Counted from the first letter of the stretch, positions 35,540 to 48,433 are shown. The stretch is DNA of 64,000 bases from Periplaneta americana (GCF_040183065.1 NC_091131.1:11304300-11368299), one strand, 5' to 3'. Program-made: numbers and translations. Notes: generated by a model not told the origin, from the letters alone.

Positions 35540-35581
35540 TTTACATGTTTCGACCTATTTATGGGTCATCTTCAGAACTGG
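35540..35581 (-). ncRNA. Hammerhead-like motif, inverted copy
   Basis: The minus strand has the same core: CTGAAGA at 35575-35569, stem II and GAAA at 35551-35548. It is identical to the plus-strand copy over the core. Confidence 0.42.
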
Positions 35582-35825
35582 TCAAATGCTAACCACACCC
35601 ACAGAGACATCAACACAGACATGGAAATACTACACATCCAATCAAAAAGCCAGAAACTAAACACATTAGAACAATATGAAATATACGGACACACGAAAAC
35701 ACACCCCAACGAAATTCTCAACACACAACTCAATTTCAAAACACACACACTCGTTGACTCTACACTATACCACACGAACGCACCCTCACAGGAAATAGAA
35801 CAAGAGGCGCCAAGACCAACAACGA

Positions 35826-35870
35826 CCAGTTCTGAAGATGACCCATAAATAGGTCGAAACATGTAAACAA
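35826..35870 (+). ncRNA. Hammerhead-ribozyme-like motif
   Basis: CTGAAGA (35832-35838) is followed by stem II GACC/GGTC (35840-35843, 35852-35855), then GAAAC (35856-35860) and a possible two-base stem III AC/GT before an A at the expected cleavage site. Stem I starts GTT/AAC. One extra U precedes stem II, so activity is not assured. Confidence 0.45.
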
Positions 35871-36210
35871 GGTATGTTAGAATTTAACACAAGAAAGTCT
35901 TATGATACATATTCCATTGCTTTTGTTTATGATTGCTCACAATTGGTTTTCAAATTATTAAATTTAAGTGACTACCAGTAGACGTGCAAAACTATTCCGA
36001 AGTCTTGATCATCATTAATATTAGAAAGGCCCTTACTTTCCAAATGACTCGTATTTGTCCACTGGGTGAGAATGAAAATTTTTTATTGCATTGGAATGGA
36101 TAAGATTACTTCAAGCACTGGCAACAAACTTCCCTAATTCCCTCAAGATAAAATAATGTCCATTTCCCTCTTAGTGCTGCTTGATGTTTGTCGTGACAAC
36201 AAATTTAATA

Positions 36211-37028
36211 CAGTAGAACCCCTATTATACGTCACCCTATTAACTGATTGTTGGATTATCCGTCTGCCATTCTCTCCTTTGTCCTTACAAATTATGGTCT
36301 ACTGTTCGAGTGACCTGTTTAATTTCTCTGCAAAACGTTTTCCAGAAGTGTCAAAAGAATACATGTTGTTCTAAGTATCGAAAAGAGGAACTGTGGTTCA
36401 TCTCATATCGGAATACGAGGTTGGAGTTACAACTGTGCGAGATTTAATAAAAAAACAAGATTAAAGTGTATAGATTACTTAAATCTATAACATGAGACCT
36501 ATACTTTTCCTATTTTCCCACAGAAATCCATCATAGAAAGTTTCCATGACTCTTAGAAACTCGTCATTGACATTCATTCATTGTGTTCTGTCACTGCAAA
36601 CCCAGCAGTCTCCAGTCTTTCCTATTTTCTGCCTTCCTCTTAGTCTCCGCATATGATCCATATATTTTAATGCCATCTATTATTTGATATATTCTGCCCC
36701 GAAATCTTCTCTCGTTCACCATTCTTTCCAGTGAATCCTTCAGTAGGCAGTTTCTTCTCAGTCAGTGACCCAGCCAACGTCTTTGTCTGTTCCTGATCAG
36801 TTTCAGCATTATTCTTTCTTCACCCACTCTTTCCAACAGAGCTGTTATACTTAAAACTTCTGATCCACCACCTAATGTGTTAAAACACATGAACACGGAG
36901 AAAATTACGAAACTGCATTATGCAACACTTAATTTATGAAAGTCTTCTATGGTACGGATTATCCGACTTTTTGGATTAACCGTTCAACCCACCCCCTTCA
37001 TTACCATGGATAATAGAGGTTCTACTGT
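36211..37028 (+). mobile_element. pogo/Tigger-like element
   Basis: The inverted ends are cagtagaacccctattata and, reversed, cagtagaacctctattatcc, flanked by TA. The plus strand near 36395-36465 encodes a CENPB/pogo-type helix-turn-helix remnant (VVHLISEYEVGVTTVRDLIK). No DDE domain remains. Confidence 0.75.
36490..36860 (-). repeat. LINE-type 3' fragment inside the Tigger-like element
   Basis: The stretch around tccagtctttcctattttct and cccagccaacgtctttgtct resembles decayed RTE-like LINE 3' sequence on the minus strand. Its borders are uncertain. Confidence 0.4.
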
Positions 37029-37029
37029 A

Positions 37030-39109
37030 ATAATATTTTGTAAGGATTGCATTATTTACGAAGTTTCAATTTGTCATAGTTAATACTTCTTGTTTGTAAA
37101 TATATGAATGGTTAAAATTTTTAACGTAGATAATAATGCATATAATAGTTTGACACATTTTCATACACATTAAACATTAAATATCCACGTAAGACATGAA
37201 TACTCAATACTAAAACTGTGAAGTGACTTAATTACAAGTAATATTAAAGCATGAAGGGGATATGTCATATTGCATTGAGTTAAGCCAAAGTAAAGTTTTT
37301 TTCTACTGTAATTTTGGTGCTATTTGTTTTCATAGCTTTATGGAGTAGTTGAAACGTTTTTGTAAGTTAGTCATACCCAAAGTCTGCGACAATTACCACA
37401 ACTAGTTCATAATATTGCACATTTAATAGCAGTACTGAAATTCAAAATAAAACCCTTACTTTTAATATACCACACAAATTATAATTTACCGTAATGATTG
37501 TCCTTGACAAGGACACTGTGAAATCAAAAATTTTTGTACCTTCAGAATAACAATATGATAAAATAAAAAATATTGTGTTTCACATATCTGTATGGAGAAA
37601 ACTTTAAATCGTGACAATATATGCCTGCTAGTGAAATGGCTTATTTCAGACACATTATTGTCTTCATAACATTACATCTTCCACAGGCCTAATGTGAGGT
37701 GTTTTCTTGGGGAACATTCATGAAGTTCTTGGCTTCCTAATAAATTTTGAGTACTGAAATGGGGACCTCTAAGAAGGAGAGCTGCTTTCAGTCCACGTAC
37801 CAGAACAGTAAAGTACATTATTTTGCTTTGAACTGTAGCATGGAATATATTTTGACACATAATGTTAAGTTATAAAAATCCCCCATTAAAATGTATGAGA
37901 AGAAGCTTAATACCATTTGAAAACATGTTAAGTGCATTACGTATAGCCTATCTTTCATGAGTCTACACGTATTTGGTGTAATTAATACTGTAGAAATGAT
38001 AGTTGTGAAGGAATGTGAAAGATTTTTTTATTTTAATGCCTTCCCCCCCCCCATTAAGAATAAAAAAATTCTTGTTGTGGAATGTGAAAGCAGGATTCTT
38101 TCACCCAAGTTCTCTTTAGCCTTGAAAAGAGATGTTTTAAAATATATGTGATATCTTATAAACAAAGCAAACGACGTGTAATTAATAAGCTAGAACTTAT
38201 TCAGATTACTAGTTGTAGTATTGCTGTACAATTATATTGACCAGTTTTTTAACTCCCATCAGTAAGGTACAGGGTTTCTCATGTACGACGCAATCGTCTG
38301 CCCACATCTCTCACGGCGTCTACTGCATACATCTAGCACAGTTGCCGCATCACGGCCCGGCTTGTCTCCCCTGAGTTGTGTGTAAATTAAGAAGTAATGT
38401 GGCTAGATTAAGCTTACCTTTATTTTTTTTTTTTATTATCCAATTTAATAGACCCTATTTCACCCTGAGGTATATTAGGGTTATAGTTGGCATCAAAATA
38501 CATATTTTATAACCGATAAACAATAGTAAAATTATAATGTAAAATAGTGATCAAGGTTACAATTCACATGAATTTTGTAGAAGAATGCACCTTAATGAAA
38601 GAATGGATCCTGTTAAAGATTAATGAGATGTTTGAGGAACAATCAATGCAATAGATATACAAGAATGTCTAACCGTTTCAGAGTAAATACACGACCTAAA
38701 AAGATAAATCAATAGTAGATTAATATAACAAAGTTTGACTTTCACTTTCAAATTAATACTTAATTCATGAACAATGGAACAGTTAAGAGTGATAAAAGGA
38801 TATTACAAGCAGTGATTTACGGTTACAAGTTACATACGTGATTCAGGAACAGGTACAATAATTGAAATAATAACACAAGTAATGACTTATAACTAACGAG
38901 ATTCTTGAAGGGCAATATATAATAGTAGGAGCAATACAAAAGATTTAAAAACAAATGTAAACAGTAAAGGAATAGTAGAAAAATTGACTTAAAATTACAC
39001 ATTCTTTTTAAAGCAATAGGTAACAACAAAGAGATACTAATATCAGTACACTGACTGTAGTTACAGATTTAACACATTGTTTTAAAAACAAACACGCAAA
39101 GGATCAATA
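37030..39109. other. No gene seen
   Basis: AT-rich intergenic DNA. A poly-C run at about 38044-38052 and a T-run at about 38420-38435 are the only notable motifs. Confidence 0.35.
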
Positions 39110-39600
39110 GCTATTTTCAGGCATTATATACATGGACCTTTATTTACAGAAGGTGTTCAAAATGACATCTCTCTGCTGCTAGAAAAGCCTGGCACCTTTT
39201 GAATACATTAAACACTTGACGAATTTTGGCTGCCGAAATTGTTGAAATCACAATCACTGAAATTCTAAACAAGGCAACGATTTTCTCGGACCTTTTTCTA
39301 AGGCCGCTCCTATCTCGTCTAATTTTTCCTCAGTTAGAACGCTAGGTTTTCTGGTTTTCTTTACATTTAACACGGATCCAATCTCTTTCAATTTTTCTAG
39401 TACTCTGCATATCGTGGATTTATTGTGAACATGTATGCCTGAAAATTTCTTTGTAAAAGCAAGCTGACATTCCACATAAAACTCTGTTCTTGCATAGTTT
39501 AACACAATGAACACTCGTTGCTTCCTAGTGTATAGCACAGTGAACACAATAAGAATGAACAAACGTGTACTCAGTCACACAGCAAACGAAACTGAACGAG
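39110..39600 (-). mobile_element. Internally deleted DNA transposon with DUF4817-type helix-turn-helix
   Basis: The minus strand 39532-39255 encodes YTRKQRVFIVLNYARTEFY, AFTKKFSGIHV, NKSTICRVLEK and RKPSVLTEEKLDEIG, an N-terminal HTH of IS630/mariner-like transposases. After a stop, a short frame near 39230-39145 reads VFKRCQAFLAAERCHFEHLL, like the C-terminal end of the same family. The DDE core between them is gone. Confidence 0.65.
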
Positions 39601-39989
39601 GCCGAGTAATACGTGCTGTTTACAGCTAGGAGCCTGCAAGACTACTGCCCGTGTCTCACGTCCTGACCGAGAGCTCCCTAGTGCTTATAACCACGCCTCG
39701 TAGGTCTGCTCGGACTGGCACGGCAGCACAGCAGCATATTACATGTGCTGAAAACATTATCCTATGCCAGTGCAGGGGTTTTTACTGTTTATAATACTGG
39801 ATACTGTAATCGTGGTTACCACTATCGCTATTATCTCTGATGGCGATTTCCTAAAATGTATGTAGACACTAAGTCACTCTTTGTTCAGTCTGGACAACTG
39901 CTGAATTACCACAGAGCAGCATTTCTCAAAGTATGTTCCAGGGTTCCGTGATCCCTATATGATTTTAAATTTTATTCCACACGTTTTTT

Positions 39990-40247
39990 TTACTTGGTTA
40001 TTTAACAACATTGTATGAACTACTACGTTATTTTGCATCGATGGGATTGATGATAGCGCAATGGTATTTAGCGAGATGAGGTCAGGGATTCGCCAAACAT
40101 TACATGACATTTGCCTTACGGTTGGGGAAAACCTCGGGGAAAAAAATCCAACTAGATAATCAGCCCAAGCGGGGATCGAACCCGCGCCCGATCGCAACTC
40201 TGGATTGATAGGCAAGCACCTTAGCCAACTCGGCTGCTCCGGTGGCT
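39990..40247 (-). repeat. tRNA-derived SINE
   Basis: On the minus strand the head (gagttggctaaggtgcttgc, B-box gggttcgatccc) is followed by the body acctcggggaaaaaaatcc in reverse orientation. It ends at ggttatttaacaacattgta. Confidence 0.75.
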
Positions 40248-40325
40248 ATTTTATGTTTAGTGGTTACCATAAACATATATAAATATTACGAAAATATGAA
40301 TCAATAATATCATGAAACCACCAAT

Positions 40326-40347
40326 AATGATGATGATGATGATGATG

Positions 40348-40385
<38 letters not shown>
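40326..40385 (+). repeat. (GAT)n(AAT)n microsatellite
   Basis: About seven gat units run into about thirteen aat units. Confidence 0.9.
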
Positions 40386-40386
<1 letters not shown>

Positions 40387-40816
40387 TGCGTAATAACAAT
40401 ATGTTTGATGAACATCTAAAACGGAAAATACCCATAATACTTATCACTTTCATCACTGAATTCTCTGTGTATGTGTTCACTAAAACAAAATACCGAAAAG
40501 ACAAAATGCAGAAGTACAGTAGAAATGAGACAACAACTTTTCGCCATAAAACTAAATTGCAGGCTTAAAAAGCAAATACATTCGTCCCACTGAAGAATTA
40601 TTGAGATACTAGCTTTCACTTATCTGTTAACTATTAAATAGTAATAAAATATTACAAGGATTCCGCAGTTACACTTTAGATTAAAAGGGGTTTCGCGGTG
40701 GAAAAAGTTTGAGAAACACTGCCATAGAGGAAATAGTTTACAGATGTGTACATGTGATAACCATAATCGCGATTAGGTCGATAACCTCAAGTAGAGACTG
40801 TAGTCTACCACTGGTA

Positions 40817-41269
40817 TTAGTGTTTAGTTACAGGAATTGATGAGAAGGACATAATTTGTTTTGTGAGGGGATAGCTTATACATTCGCTTGTCCATGGCTG
40901 ATCTTGCTCCATAGCTGACGAAAGAAATCCTGAAAAGGCCGATGTGTTGAACGTAGAGTAGTAGGGACATGCGGTACCCAGCACCTCCCACTCTCCCCCT
41001 CTGCGTCTTGCCCCGCAAAGAAACCGCTCAAGAAATGAGGCACGGGCAGTAATTTTGTTATGAGAAACGGGGGAGGCCGCCAGCTGTACAATCGGTGAGT
41101 GCTGCCTTCCTGCCAAGCTAATGCTTTCCGAGCAATGCCGGAGATCTTGAGTTGCGTCATACATGAGAAACCCATTATAAAGCTTATACAAAGAGTAATT
41201 ACCGAGCCCTTTCAGAGACATAGATTCTGTCAACACCCAAAACAACGTTTCGTTAGGATTTAACGTCAT
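40817..41269 (-). other. Open frame of 150 codons, unknown
   Basis: An uninterrupted frame with no recognised motif. The composition is less AT-rich than its surroundings, and the opposite strand and other frames are also partly open. It may be a piece of an unknown repeat. I do not call it a gene. Confidence 0.2.
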
Positions 41270-43104
41270 AGAATAACTGAATCACGTGGATTTAGTCACT
41301 GTGCATTAAAATTGTAACTTTGTATGTTTTGTTGTAAGTTAGACCATATTTCAAAGGATCTGTTATATATAGTGCTGTTCTTATTCTAAAGGAACAGAAC
41401 AAAATGTGTACTGTTATAAATATATTGTTATGCAGTGTATTTCACATTGGAAGCCTTGTATTTATAGTAAAACAAGATTGTGCTGCAGTAGCTATGTCAC
41501 ACATAGCGCAACTCTACTGGCAGGGAGGAAGTTTGGCAGTGTAACTTCGTTAGATAACCTTGACGTTCACTGTGTTAGTGTACTAAATGGTTTCCCTGCC
41601 CTTTACAAATCCCACAAGTTTAAGAAAGGCAGTGTCACTGTTCACAACTGATGACACGTTCATAGCCGCTAGAATGAACTGTATGACCTCTGCCAGTTAA
41701 TTGTCTATTTAAAGAAAAATACTACACACTTAGCTCAGAATTTTATCATATACCTGATGTTATGTACACCCTCCAGTACCAATGTAACAAGACGACAAAA
41801 AAAAATTGAAAGAGGAAATATTGTGTTAATGAAGTTGATGTCAGATACTTTAGGTGTTAGAAAATGGTGCTGGAAGTTACGGGATTCGAAGAATTCACAG
41901 TTCTTAAATTGTGAAGTAGATTTCGGGATTCTTTAACCTTGCTTTGAGACTTAAATTTCCCTACCAGTTCGAAATCTCTCAAGAGTGGTTTAATAGCTCG
42001 AGAATTGAAAAGGTTGTATGCTCAATTGGGACAGTCATTTGGGCTAGCTAAGCATAACAGACAAAAAATAGTTGACGATCCTTCTAGGCCTCAAACAGTA
42101 TTAACTTGAGAATGAGATCTGTAAGTAGTTTTGAAACCTTAAAGAAATTAAACTTAATACATGGTTGCTAAAACTAAATCATCTCTCTAAAAGTGATAAT
42201 TTAAGAAACACGTAGAGTTTAAAAAGAAAATAAATAAAATTTACGTTTGTTGTCTCATCCAATATTTAGTTTGCCTGAAAACCAAATGTTAGGGCAAATG
42301 ACGATTCTGAATTGTTAATTATTAAAGCAAATACAAAAAACGAGTTCATATATTTTGTTTCTAAACAGGGTGAAGCTTTGATGTTCTCCCAAACTACACA
42401 CAGAAGAAAAAACGTACCGGTATTAAAATAATTGAAAATTACCTCAAAATTTTATCACACCATTATAGAGACACGATGTGAACACTGCAAAAGCTATTAG
42501 TCCACCAAAAACCTTCCTCTCTTATATGTATGACATTATTTTCTTCAACATACGCATACACAGTGATAAAGTAATATGCAAGGCATGTGATCTCACCTCT
42601 CCACCAGCCACCACTTTTACAGCAACTTTCCACCCTTATTCTGGTGCGAAATTGGCGTCGCCACTCGATTTGTCTTTTGTTTACAGTGTGTATGACTCGA
42701 CTAGAAGTCAGATATTAAATACATCATACCTTTCTTTGGTAACGCAATTGTAAAGAAATATCTAACTTGTCGCACATCCGCGACCTTACAAAAATTCGTT
42801 TATTTATATTTCCAAATATTGGCAGCAGCAATATGCTTCTCGAGAATCCTCTGTACCTCTGCTGTATATAGTCAGAACTGTTGCGATATATGAAAAATAT
42901 AAATTGTGTCATACATTTTGCAGACGAGGTGAAATTATTCGTGTCAAAGTAGAAAATGAGATGCTTGAGGGTCACTCAACATTTTATTAAATATAGATAA
43001 TGATCTAATGGTGATATAATTAGGGCTATGCTTTCTTTTCTTTATGACAATGTTTTGAAAGCATCATTGCTTGTGTTTCATTCTTGGCTGTCAGCCAGTC
43101 TGTG
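41270..43104. other. No gene seen
   Basis: Short open frames at 41406-41651 and 42478-42753 have no family resemblance. Confidence 0.3.
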
Positions 43105-43338
43105 CTGTTTGCGTTTTGTGCTTACCAGTACGTGAAACCTGGTGGCCCAGGTTCGAATCCCGGTCAGGGCAAGTTACCTGGTTGAGGTTTTTTCCGGGAT
43201 TTTCCCTGAACCCAGTAAGAGCAAATGCTGGGTAACTTTCGGTGGTGGACTCCGGACTCATTTCACAGGCATTATTATTTCATTCAGACGCTAAATAACT
43301 AGAGATGTTGATACAGCATCGTAAAATAACCCACTAAA
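43105..43338 (+). repeat. tRNA-derived SINE
   Basis: Same family as 52578-52836: head ending gtggcccaggttcgaatccc, body acctggttgaggttttttcc, ctgggtaactttcggtggtg and tail gttgatacagcatcgtaaaa. Confidence 0.8.
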
Positions 43339-43420
43339 ATGTAAGATTATGTCATTATTCTTAGTAAAGTTCAGCTCCATGCCACCTTCCTTTTAGAGTA
43401 TACCTGCATTTGCATTGTTA

Positions 43421-43522
43421 AGAACCAAAATAAACATAATTCAGCTATCTGATAAGAACCAAAATAAACATAATTCAGCTATCTGATAAGAACCAAAATA
43501 AACATAATTCAGCTATCTGAAA
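43421..43522 (+). repeat. 34-bp tandem repeat, three perfect copies
   Basis: Units start agaaccaaaa at 43421, 43455 and 43489 and are identical apart from the last bases, so the array is young. Confidence 0.95.
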
Positions 43523-43747
43523 CATATCTATTCCATGTTTAATATGTACTGGTAACGTACCAATTTATTACTTTATTTACGTATGATATAATATTGGTAA
43601 GTAAACATTTAAATGAAAGCCATGACAAAACACTTTCCTTTTTAAAAATATTTTTCAAATAATGCTGAGAAGACTGTTTTAATGAAGCTGAGATGGATGA
43701 AATGTTGGTTGTTTCTGAGACTAAACAGCAAGTCTAAACAATGAAAA

Positions 43748-43944
43748 AATATACTTACTTATGGCTTTTAAGGAACCCGGAGGTTCATTGCCACTCTCAC
43801 ATAAGCCCGCCATCAGTCCCTATGCTGAGAATACGTCTCGGTATCCTCGAAGGTCTTTTTCCCTCCGGCCTCCCAACTAACACTCTATATGCATTTCTGA
43901 ATTCGTCCATATGTACTACATGTCCTGCCCATCTCAAACATAAA
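43748..43944 (-). mobile_element. RTE-like LINE, short internally deleted copy
   Basis: The 3' tail cttactta, then the complement of the C-terminal coding region (aaggaacccggaggttcatt), with a deletion near 43830. It is bordered by aaaaatata-type repeats at 43744 and 43942. Confidence 0.75.
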
Positions 43945-46742
43945 AATATATAGAAAGGGTATTTGAATAGAAAACGAGTATAGCTGTAGGATGTGAAATA
44001 GAGTAAGGTTTAACAATGTGAGACCGTATGACAGATGTTTCCAGGAAAGTTTGGAGATTTCTTAAACATCTGAATGTCATCCATTTTGTCAAGATCTCGT
44101 AATACAGAAGATTTTTTCTCCCACTCCCTCCCCCCATACAGAACTTAACAATAATGAAATGTGACAAATTTTATCATTAATATGATGTCATATTTATAAC
44201 TGCAAAATGTTTTATTTCCTTCCCTCATAAATACATTTTTTTAACCATCTTCACTGTTATTTTTTGCTTGTTATTCTCATCCTTTCTCTAGCACTGTTGT
44301 TTACCAAGTTTCTCAGCTATTGCAGGTAATCTAGATATTTCATTTATGAACAAGTTTAATAGATATTTTGTAATGACCTACTTCAGTCAAATTTCCGATA
44401 TTACGAAGAATCTCACTACTGCGAAAGAAATATCATGATCATTCCAAGGATTAAAGGGACTGTGAAATATGTCGTACAACAATGGTTCTTCCATTTACGT
44501 ATCATATAAAATAAATATGCTAATTGTTAAACCACTGTTATTTAAGTTTCCTAAGTTGTAAATATAATAAAATTGTTCGTGTATCATTATGTAAAATGTG
44601 AGTATTGTTTATAGGAGCAGTGGAGTTTTTCAGATTTCGACCACGTTCAAGAAGTGGAACTCAATTTGCTGAAAAAGGCAAAACGTTTTTGTTGGTTGTT
44701 TTTAATGTGTCTGTTATGAGTTGGTTTGTTTGTTTTTCAGTTCTTCCAAGTATTTTTAACTGTACATTTCTTCTGTTGTCAAATACTTGAAGAATGAAAT
44801 TAGTGGAGATATATTGCGTGGAAATCCATCTCACTTTAAAAGCTATGTTAACTCCATTGCTCTTTATAGGGTGAAACAAGCAACATCTGCCATTTTAAAT
44901 TGTTACTTAACATAATTTGCGAGTGAAATGTTGAATGTTCATTAATATACTTTGTGCCGAAGCAGTTGAAATTATGATGTCTCCCATTTTGTTTGTGTAT
45001 GATTAAACACATGTCTTAAAGTGAAACATTTCTGGCTATGTTATTTGGAAGTCTTGCTTCAAACCTCAAAACTAACCAAGTTTTTTTTTCTTCATATTTG
45101 CGTGTGCTGCTATAGCATTTGAAAACAAGACTATTAATCTGTCTTTTGTATTTATCAATATTATAAGTATACAGTACGTCATTGTTATTGGCAACGTAAC
45201 CAAAATAGTACCGGTAATGTAATGTTTACTTGTTATTTAGTGAACTGTTCGAAGACAGGTTTGAACCTCATAAGTAACACCAATAAGACATCGCTAATGA
45301 GGCAACTAAGCCAGGAGATAATGGGGTAGGTAGCCAGTTCCTTTCCCCAATGTTTATGTAATATTCCTTTTAAATTACAGAAACTATTGTATTGAGAGAT
45401 ATTAGCTATACAGTGTGATAACGTGCATTAATGGAATGAGAATAATTAAACCGAAGTACTTGGTTCAAACCCCTGTACTTTTAGTTGGAATCCTTCAATC
45501 AATTCAACTCTAAGAAGACTTTATAGGTAAAGATTCCTGTTTAATCTTTCCTCATTTGGTTACAAGTTATAAACAGAAGCGGTTTTGGACTATTTTAATT
45601 CCTGTTGTAGTGATATGCATTTTATCATATACTTTTTTACTGCCACATTATTTGTTGACTGAAGATATTCAAAGAGGTCGATAATTTGCTTCACTGTTCG
45701 TGTCATATGTTGTAACTACTTTCAATCATAATGCTTTCATATTTCATATTCTTGGAGCTTAAATGCTGAGCGTAGAAACATAATACAACTAACACAGTCA
45801 GTGTTGATTATGTCACTGACAACATTTAAGAAAACTAAGTTTTATGGACTGCTCTTTGAATTCGTCAGTGTGGAGCATGTATGTATTGTGCCAAACATGA
45901 AACATGTTGAGTCATCTTCCACATCTTTCATAACTGAAATGGTTGCTAAAGAAATACCAATAAAACTGGACGTGAACAATAAAATGTATTTGAAAGTTTT
46001 TATTTCTGAGACAGGTTTTTATAGGTGGAAAATAAAATTGTTTTATTTGTAAAGAAGATGTATTTCCCTGTACCTGTACATAGGTTTTCGTGTATATTTT
46101 CACTGTCTTTTTAACCTACTTATGTTTTTAACATATCTGTTGCTCTTTAGTTAAAATTAACATTATATTGAGATATGTGAGAAGAAAATGGTGCTTTGGA
46201 TAATGATTTGATTTGAACATGTTCTGTATGTACTTAATTGTGAAGTTAGCACCCTGTCGTTTGCTCTGTGTACATGCTTAATACAAAGTATTCACTTTAG
46301 TAATTGAAAATAGTTATAAATAATTTGTTTTGGATTTTATGTGTCAGAAACTGATTTTATTTATTTATAGTGTACCATATGTTACAGTTTCATCATTGAT
46401 ACTTTGATGAAAATAAAAACAAATACTTATGTCATAAATAACAGTGTCATAAAGAAGAAATAATGAAAAGTTTGGTTATGTCTTCAAGTGAATGTGTAAA
46501 TTAAGAAGGCTCTTGACTTTGCAACTGAATGTTGGTCTTCAGATTTTAAATTTTAATTATGGTGTGTTTACACTATCATGTATTATAGGTAAACACTTGC
46601 ATATATTTGAACAAGAAGTCTTTTTTTTTAATACCATATTTCTGATATTCGTTTATCTTTACCTATTTAGACAGGACTTCAAACATTTCCAAGATGAGTC
46701 TGCTGTTTCTATTTTCATACTAATCATTTAAAATCTCGTAAG
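43945..46742. other. No gene seen
   Basis: AT-rich intergenic DNA. Open frames at 44605-44790 and 45801-46052 show no family resemblance. Confidence 0.3.
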
Positions 46743-46956
46743 TTAGTAAGTAGGGTTACCAAATCACCTGGTTTTTAATGTGCTTTTTGAACCTCCAGAA
46801 AACAGGAAAATACCGTGGTTTCTGTATATATGTGCCATCTGGCTGGGAGTACTTGAAACTGGGCTAGCAATATCAATTCATTTCCTTCAAAGTACGAGAT
46901 ATAAGCTCTAAATCTGACAATGAGCAGCTTGTTCCTGTATTTGAGAAAGATATTAA

Positions 46957-47822
46957 GGGGAGAGGATGGTATTTTTTTTAACTTTTTTCCTATTTGGTGT
47001 AAAATATTAATTTTTTGTATGTAGAGAGCTCACAGCTGTAGGAACTCAACCAAATATAAATATATAAAAAAAAATATTTGGGGGCCCAAATTTGAGAAAA
47101 TATACCCAATGCAGGATTGTACTAAAACTGATATATCTACACCGTTTTTAAAGATAGATTCAAACTTTTTTTTGCAACGTATTTGCAAAAGCATGTTCTA
47201 CAAACTGTCTGTAACAGAATTTTGATATTAGTCCCTACGTTTGTAAAATAAACAATTAAAATTTAATAACAATTTTCTGATTTCGTTTCTTGAAAACAAA
47301 CGGACGTATTTTTAAAATGAAATCAATTAACAAAATTATATTAACAGAGAAAAGTTTCCTAATAGTCTAAAGAATGTGTGTTCTAAATTTCATGCATGTA
47401 TCTTTAATAGTTCAGAAAATATATCCATTTTTGTCAGGCAATGTAGCAAATGAAGTTACCGTAAACCAATAAAAGGGGCGTGTGATTTAAAAATCCATAT
47501 CGCAGGAAGTTTAAAAATGACGTCTCAACATTTGATAAGGGCACAAATACCCACAAAATGTTATGCAATGCATTCCACACATATCAAAGAGTATTTTAAA
47601 GATTTTTTTTTTTATTTAATTTACCGGAAATAACAATAAAAGTGGGCGAGTGATTTAAAAATCCATAATGCAGGAAGTTTAAAAATGGCGACTCAACATC
47701 CGATAAGGGCACAAATACCCATAAAATGTTATGCCATGCATTCCACACATATCACAAGAGTATTTTAAAGAATTTTTTTTTTAAATACTTATTTTTCACC
47801 AAAAAAATACCATCCTCTCCCC
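46957..47822. mobile_element. TTAA-flanked element with ggggagaggatggta ends
   Basis: TTAA at 46953-46956 and 47823-47826 flanks perfect inverted ends ggggagaggatggtattttt and its complement. TTAA duplication is typical of piggyBac-type elements, but the ends do not show the usual CCC start and there is no protein. Confidence 0.65.
47470..47790 (+). repeat. Two-copy tandem duplication inside the TTAA element
   Basis: About 165 bp starting taaaaggggcgtgtgattta (47470) recurs from about 47638 (taaaagtgggcgagtgattt) with roughly 90% identity by eye. Confidence 0.85.
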
Positions 47823-48433
47823 TTAATGCTTTTATATCGTTTGTAGTGATTACATTAGCAAATGGATGCGATAGTATGGTGAATTAATAGTGTTCAATGG
47901 GTTAACTCTTCTAAAATACTAGAGTGGGAAACTAGAAAATTGTCTAATATACTTGAATAAGAAAGGTAGACCTATTAATGTAGATGACAATGCACTGTTT
48001 GATGAAATGACCCATCTGAAAAGGTTTGTGTGTGAACAGCTAGGAAAAGAAAATAGAGTAACATTTTTATAAAAGGCTGTTTCGGATAGGTGGTGTAATT
48101 TCATGAGCAGGCACTCTAAAAACAAATTCAATGAATTGTTGAAATTTGTACTGTTATTTGTAATCCCTGCCCATAATGCAGCCATGTAAAGAATATTTTC
48201 CTTCTTAAATGTTGATTCGACAGTTGAAAGAGATAGGCTATTTACAGAATGTTTCAAGAATTTGCTGATTGTTTCCTATAAAATTATAAAAATATCACTA
48301 GTTCTCAGATATTTCACAGCATCAAATCTAGAACTGCATTTCTTCGGAAGATTCAAGGGAGTGAGAAGTTCTCTTTTATGAAAAACCTCCTGCCGGTTTT
48401 TCCATTATCAAATATGGTAACCCTATTAATAAG

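Larger units (their letters stand above)
35454..35913 (+). mobile_element. Second Penelope-like fragment with inverted flanks
   Basis: A 13-bp duplication ccattgcttttgt (35441-35453 and 35914-35926) borders a 460-bp insert. Between two 92-bp inverted arms (35492-35583 and 35824-35915) the plus strand reads LNTLEQYEIYGHTKTHPNEI followed by LNTQLNFKTHT. This resembles the tail after the GIY-YIG nuclease in Penelope-like elements. The nuclease and reverse transcriptase are absent. Confidence 0.75.
39917..40721. mobile_element. Non-autonomous hAT element
   Basis: Inverted ends (cagcatttctcaaag; reversed right end cagtgtttctcaaac) are flanked by ccacagag (39909-39916) and ccatagag (40722-40729), 7 of 8 bases equal. 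It holds a SINE and a microsatellite and no transposase. Confidence 0.75.
46751..48425 (+). mobile_element. hAT transposon with nested TTAA-flanked element
   Basis: Inverted ends tagggttacca and tggtaaccctа-type complement (48415-48425) are flanked by ttagtaag (46743-46750) and ttaataag (48426-48433). The plus strand at about 48125-48260 encodes a frameshifted hAT dimerisation segment (FVIPAHNAAM, RIFSFLNVDSTVERDRL). Most of the left half is a second element. Confidence 0.75.

Noticed and set aside
40817..41269. 150-codon minus-strand frame as a gene
   Set aside because: No motif, no supporting splice signals and several other frames open too; listed only as an open frame.
47919..48257. 112-codon minus-strand frame
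   Set aside because: The plus strand of the same stretch reads a hAT dimerisation segment, so this is a shadow.
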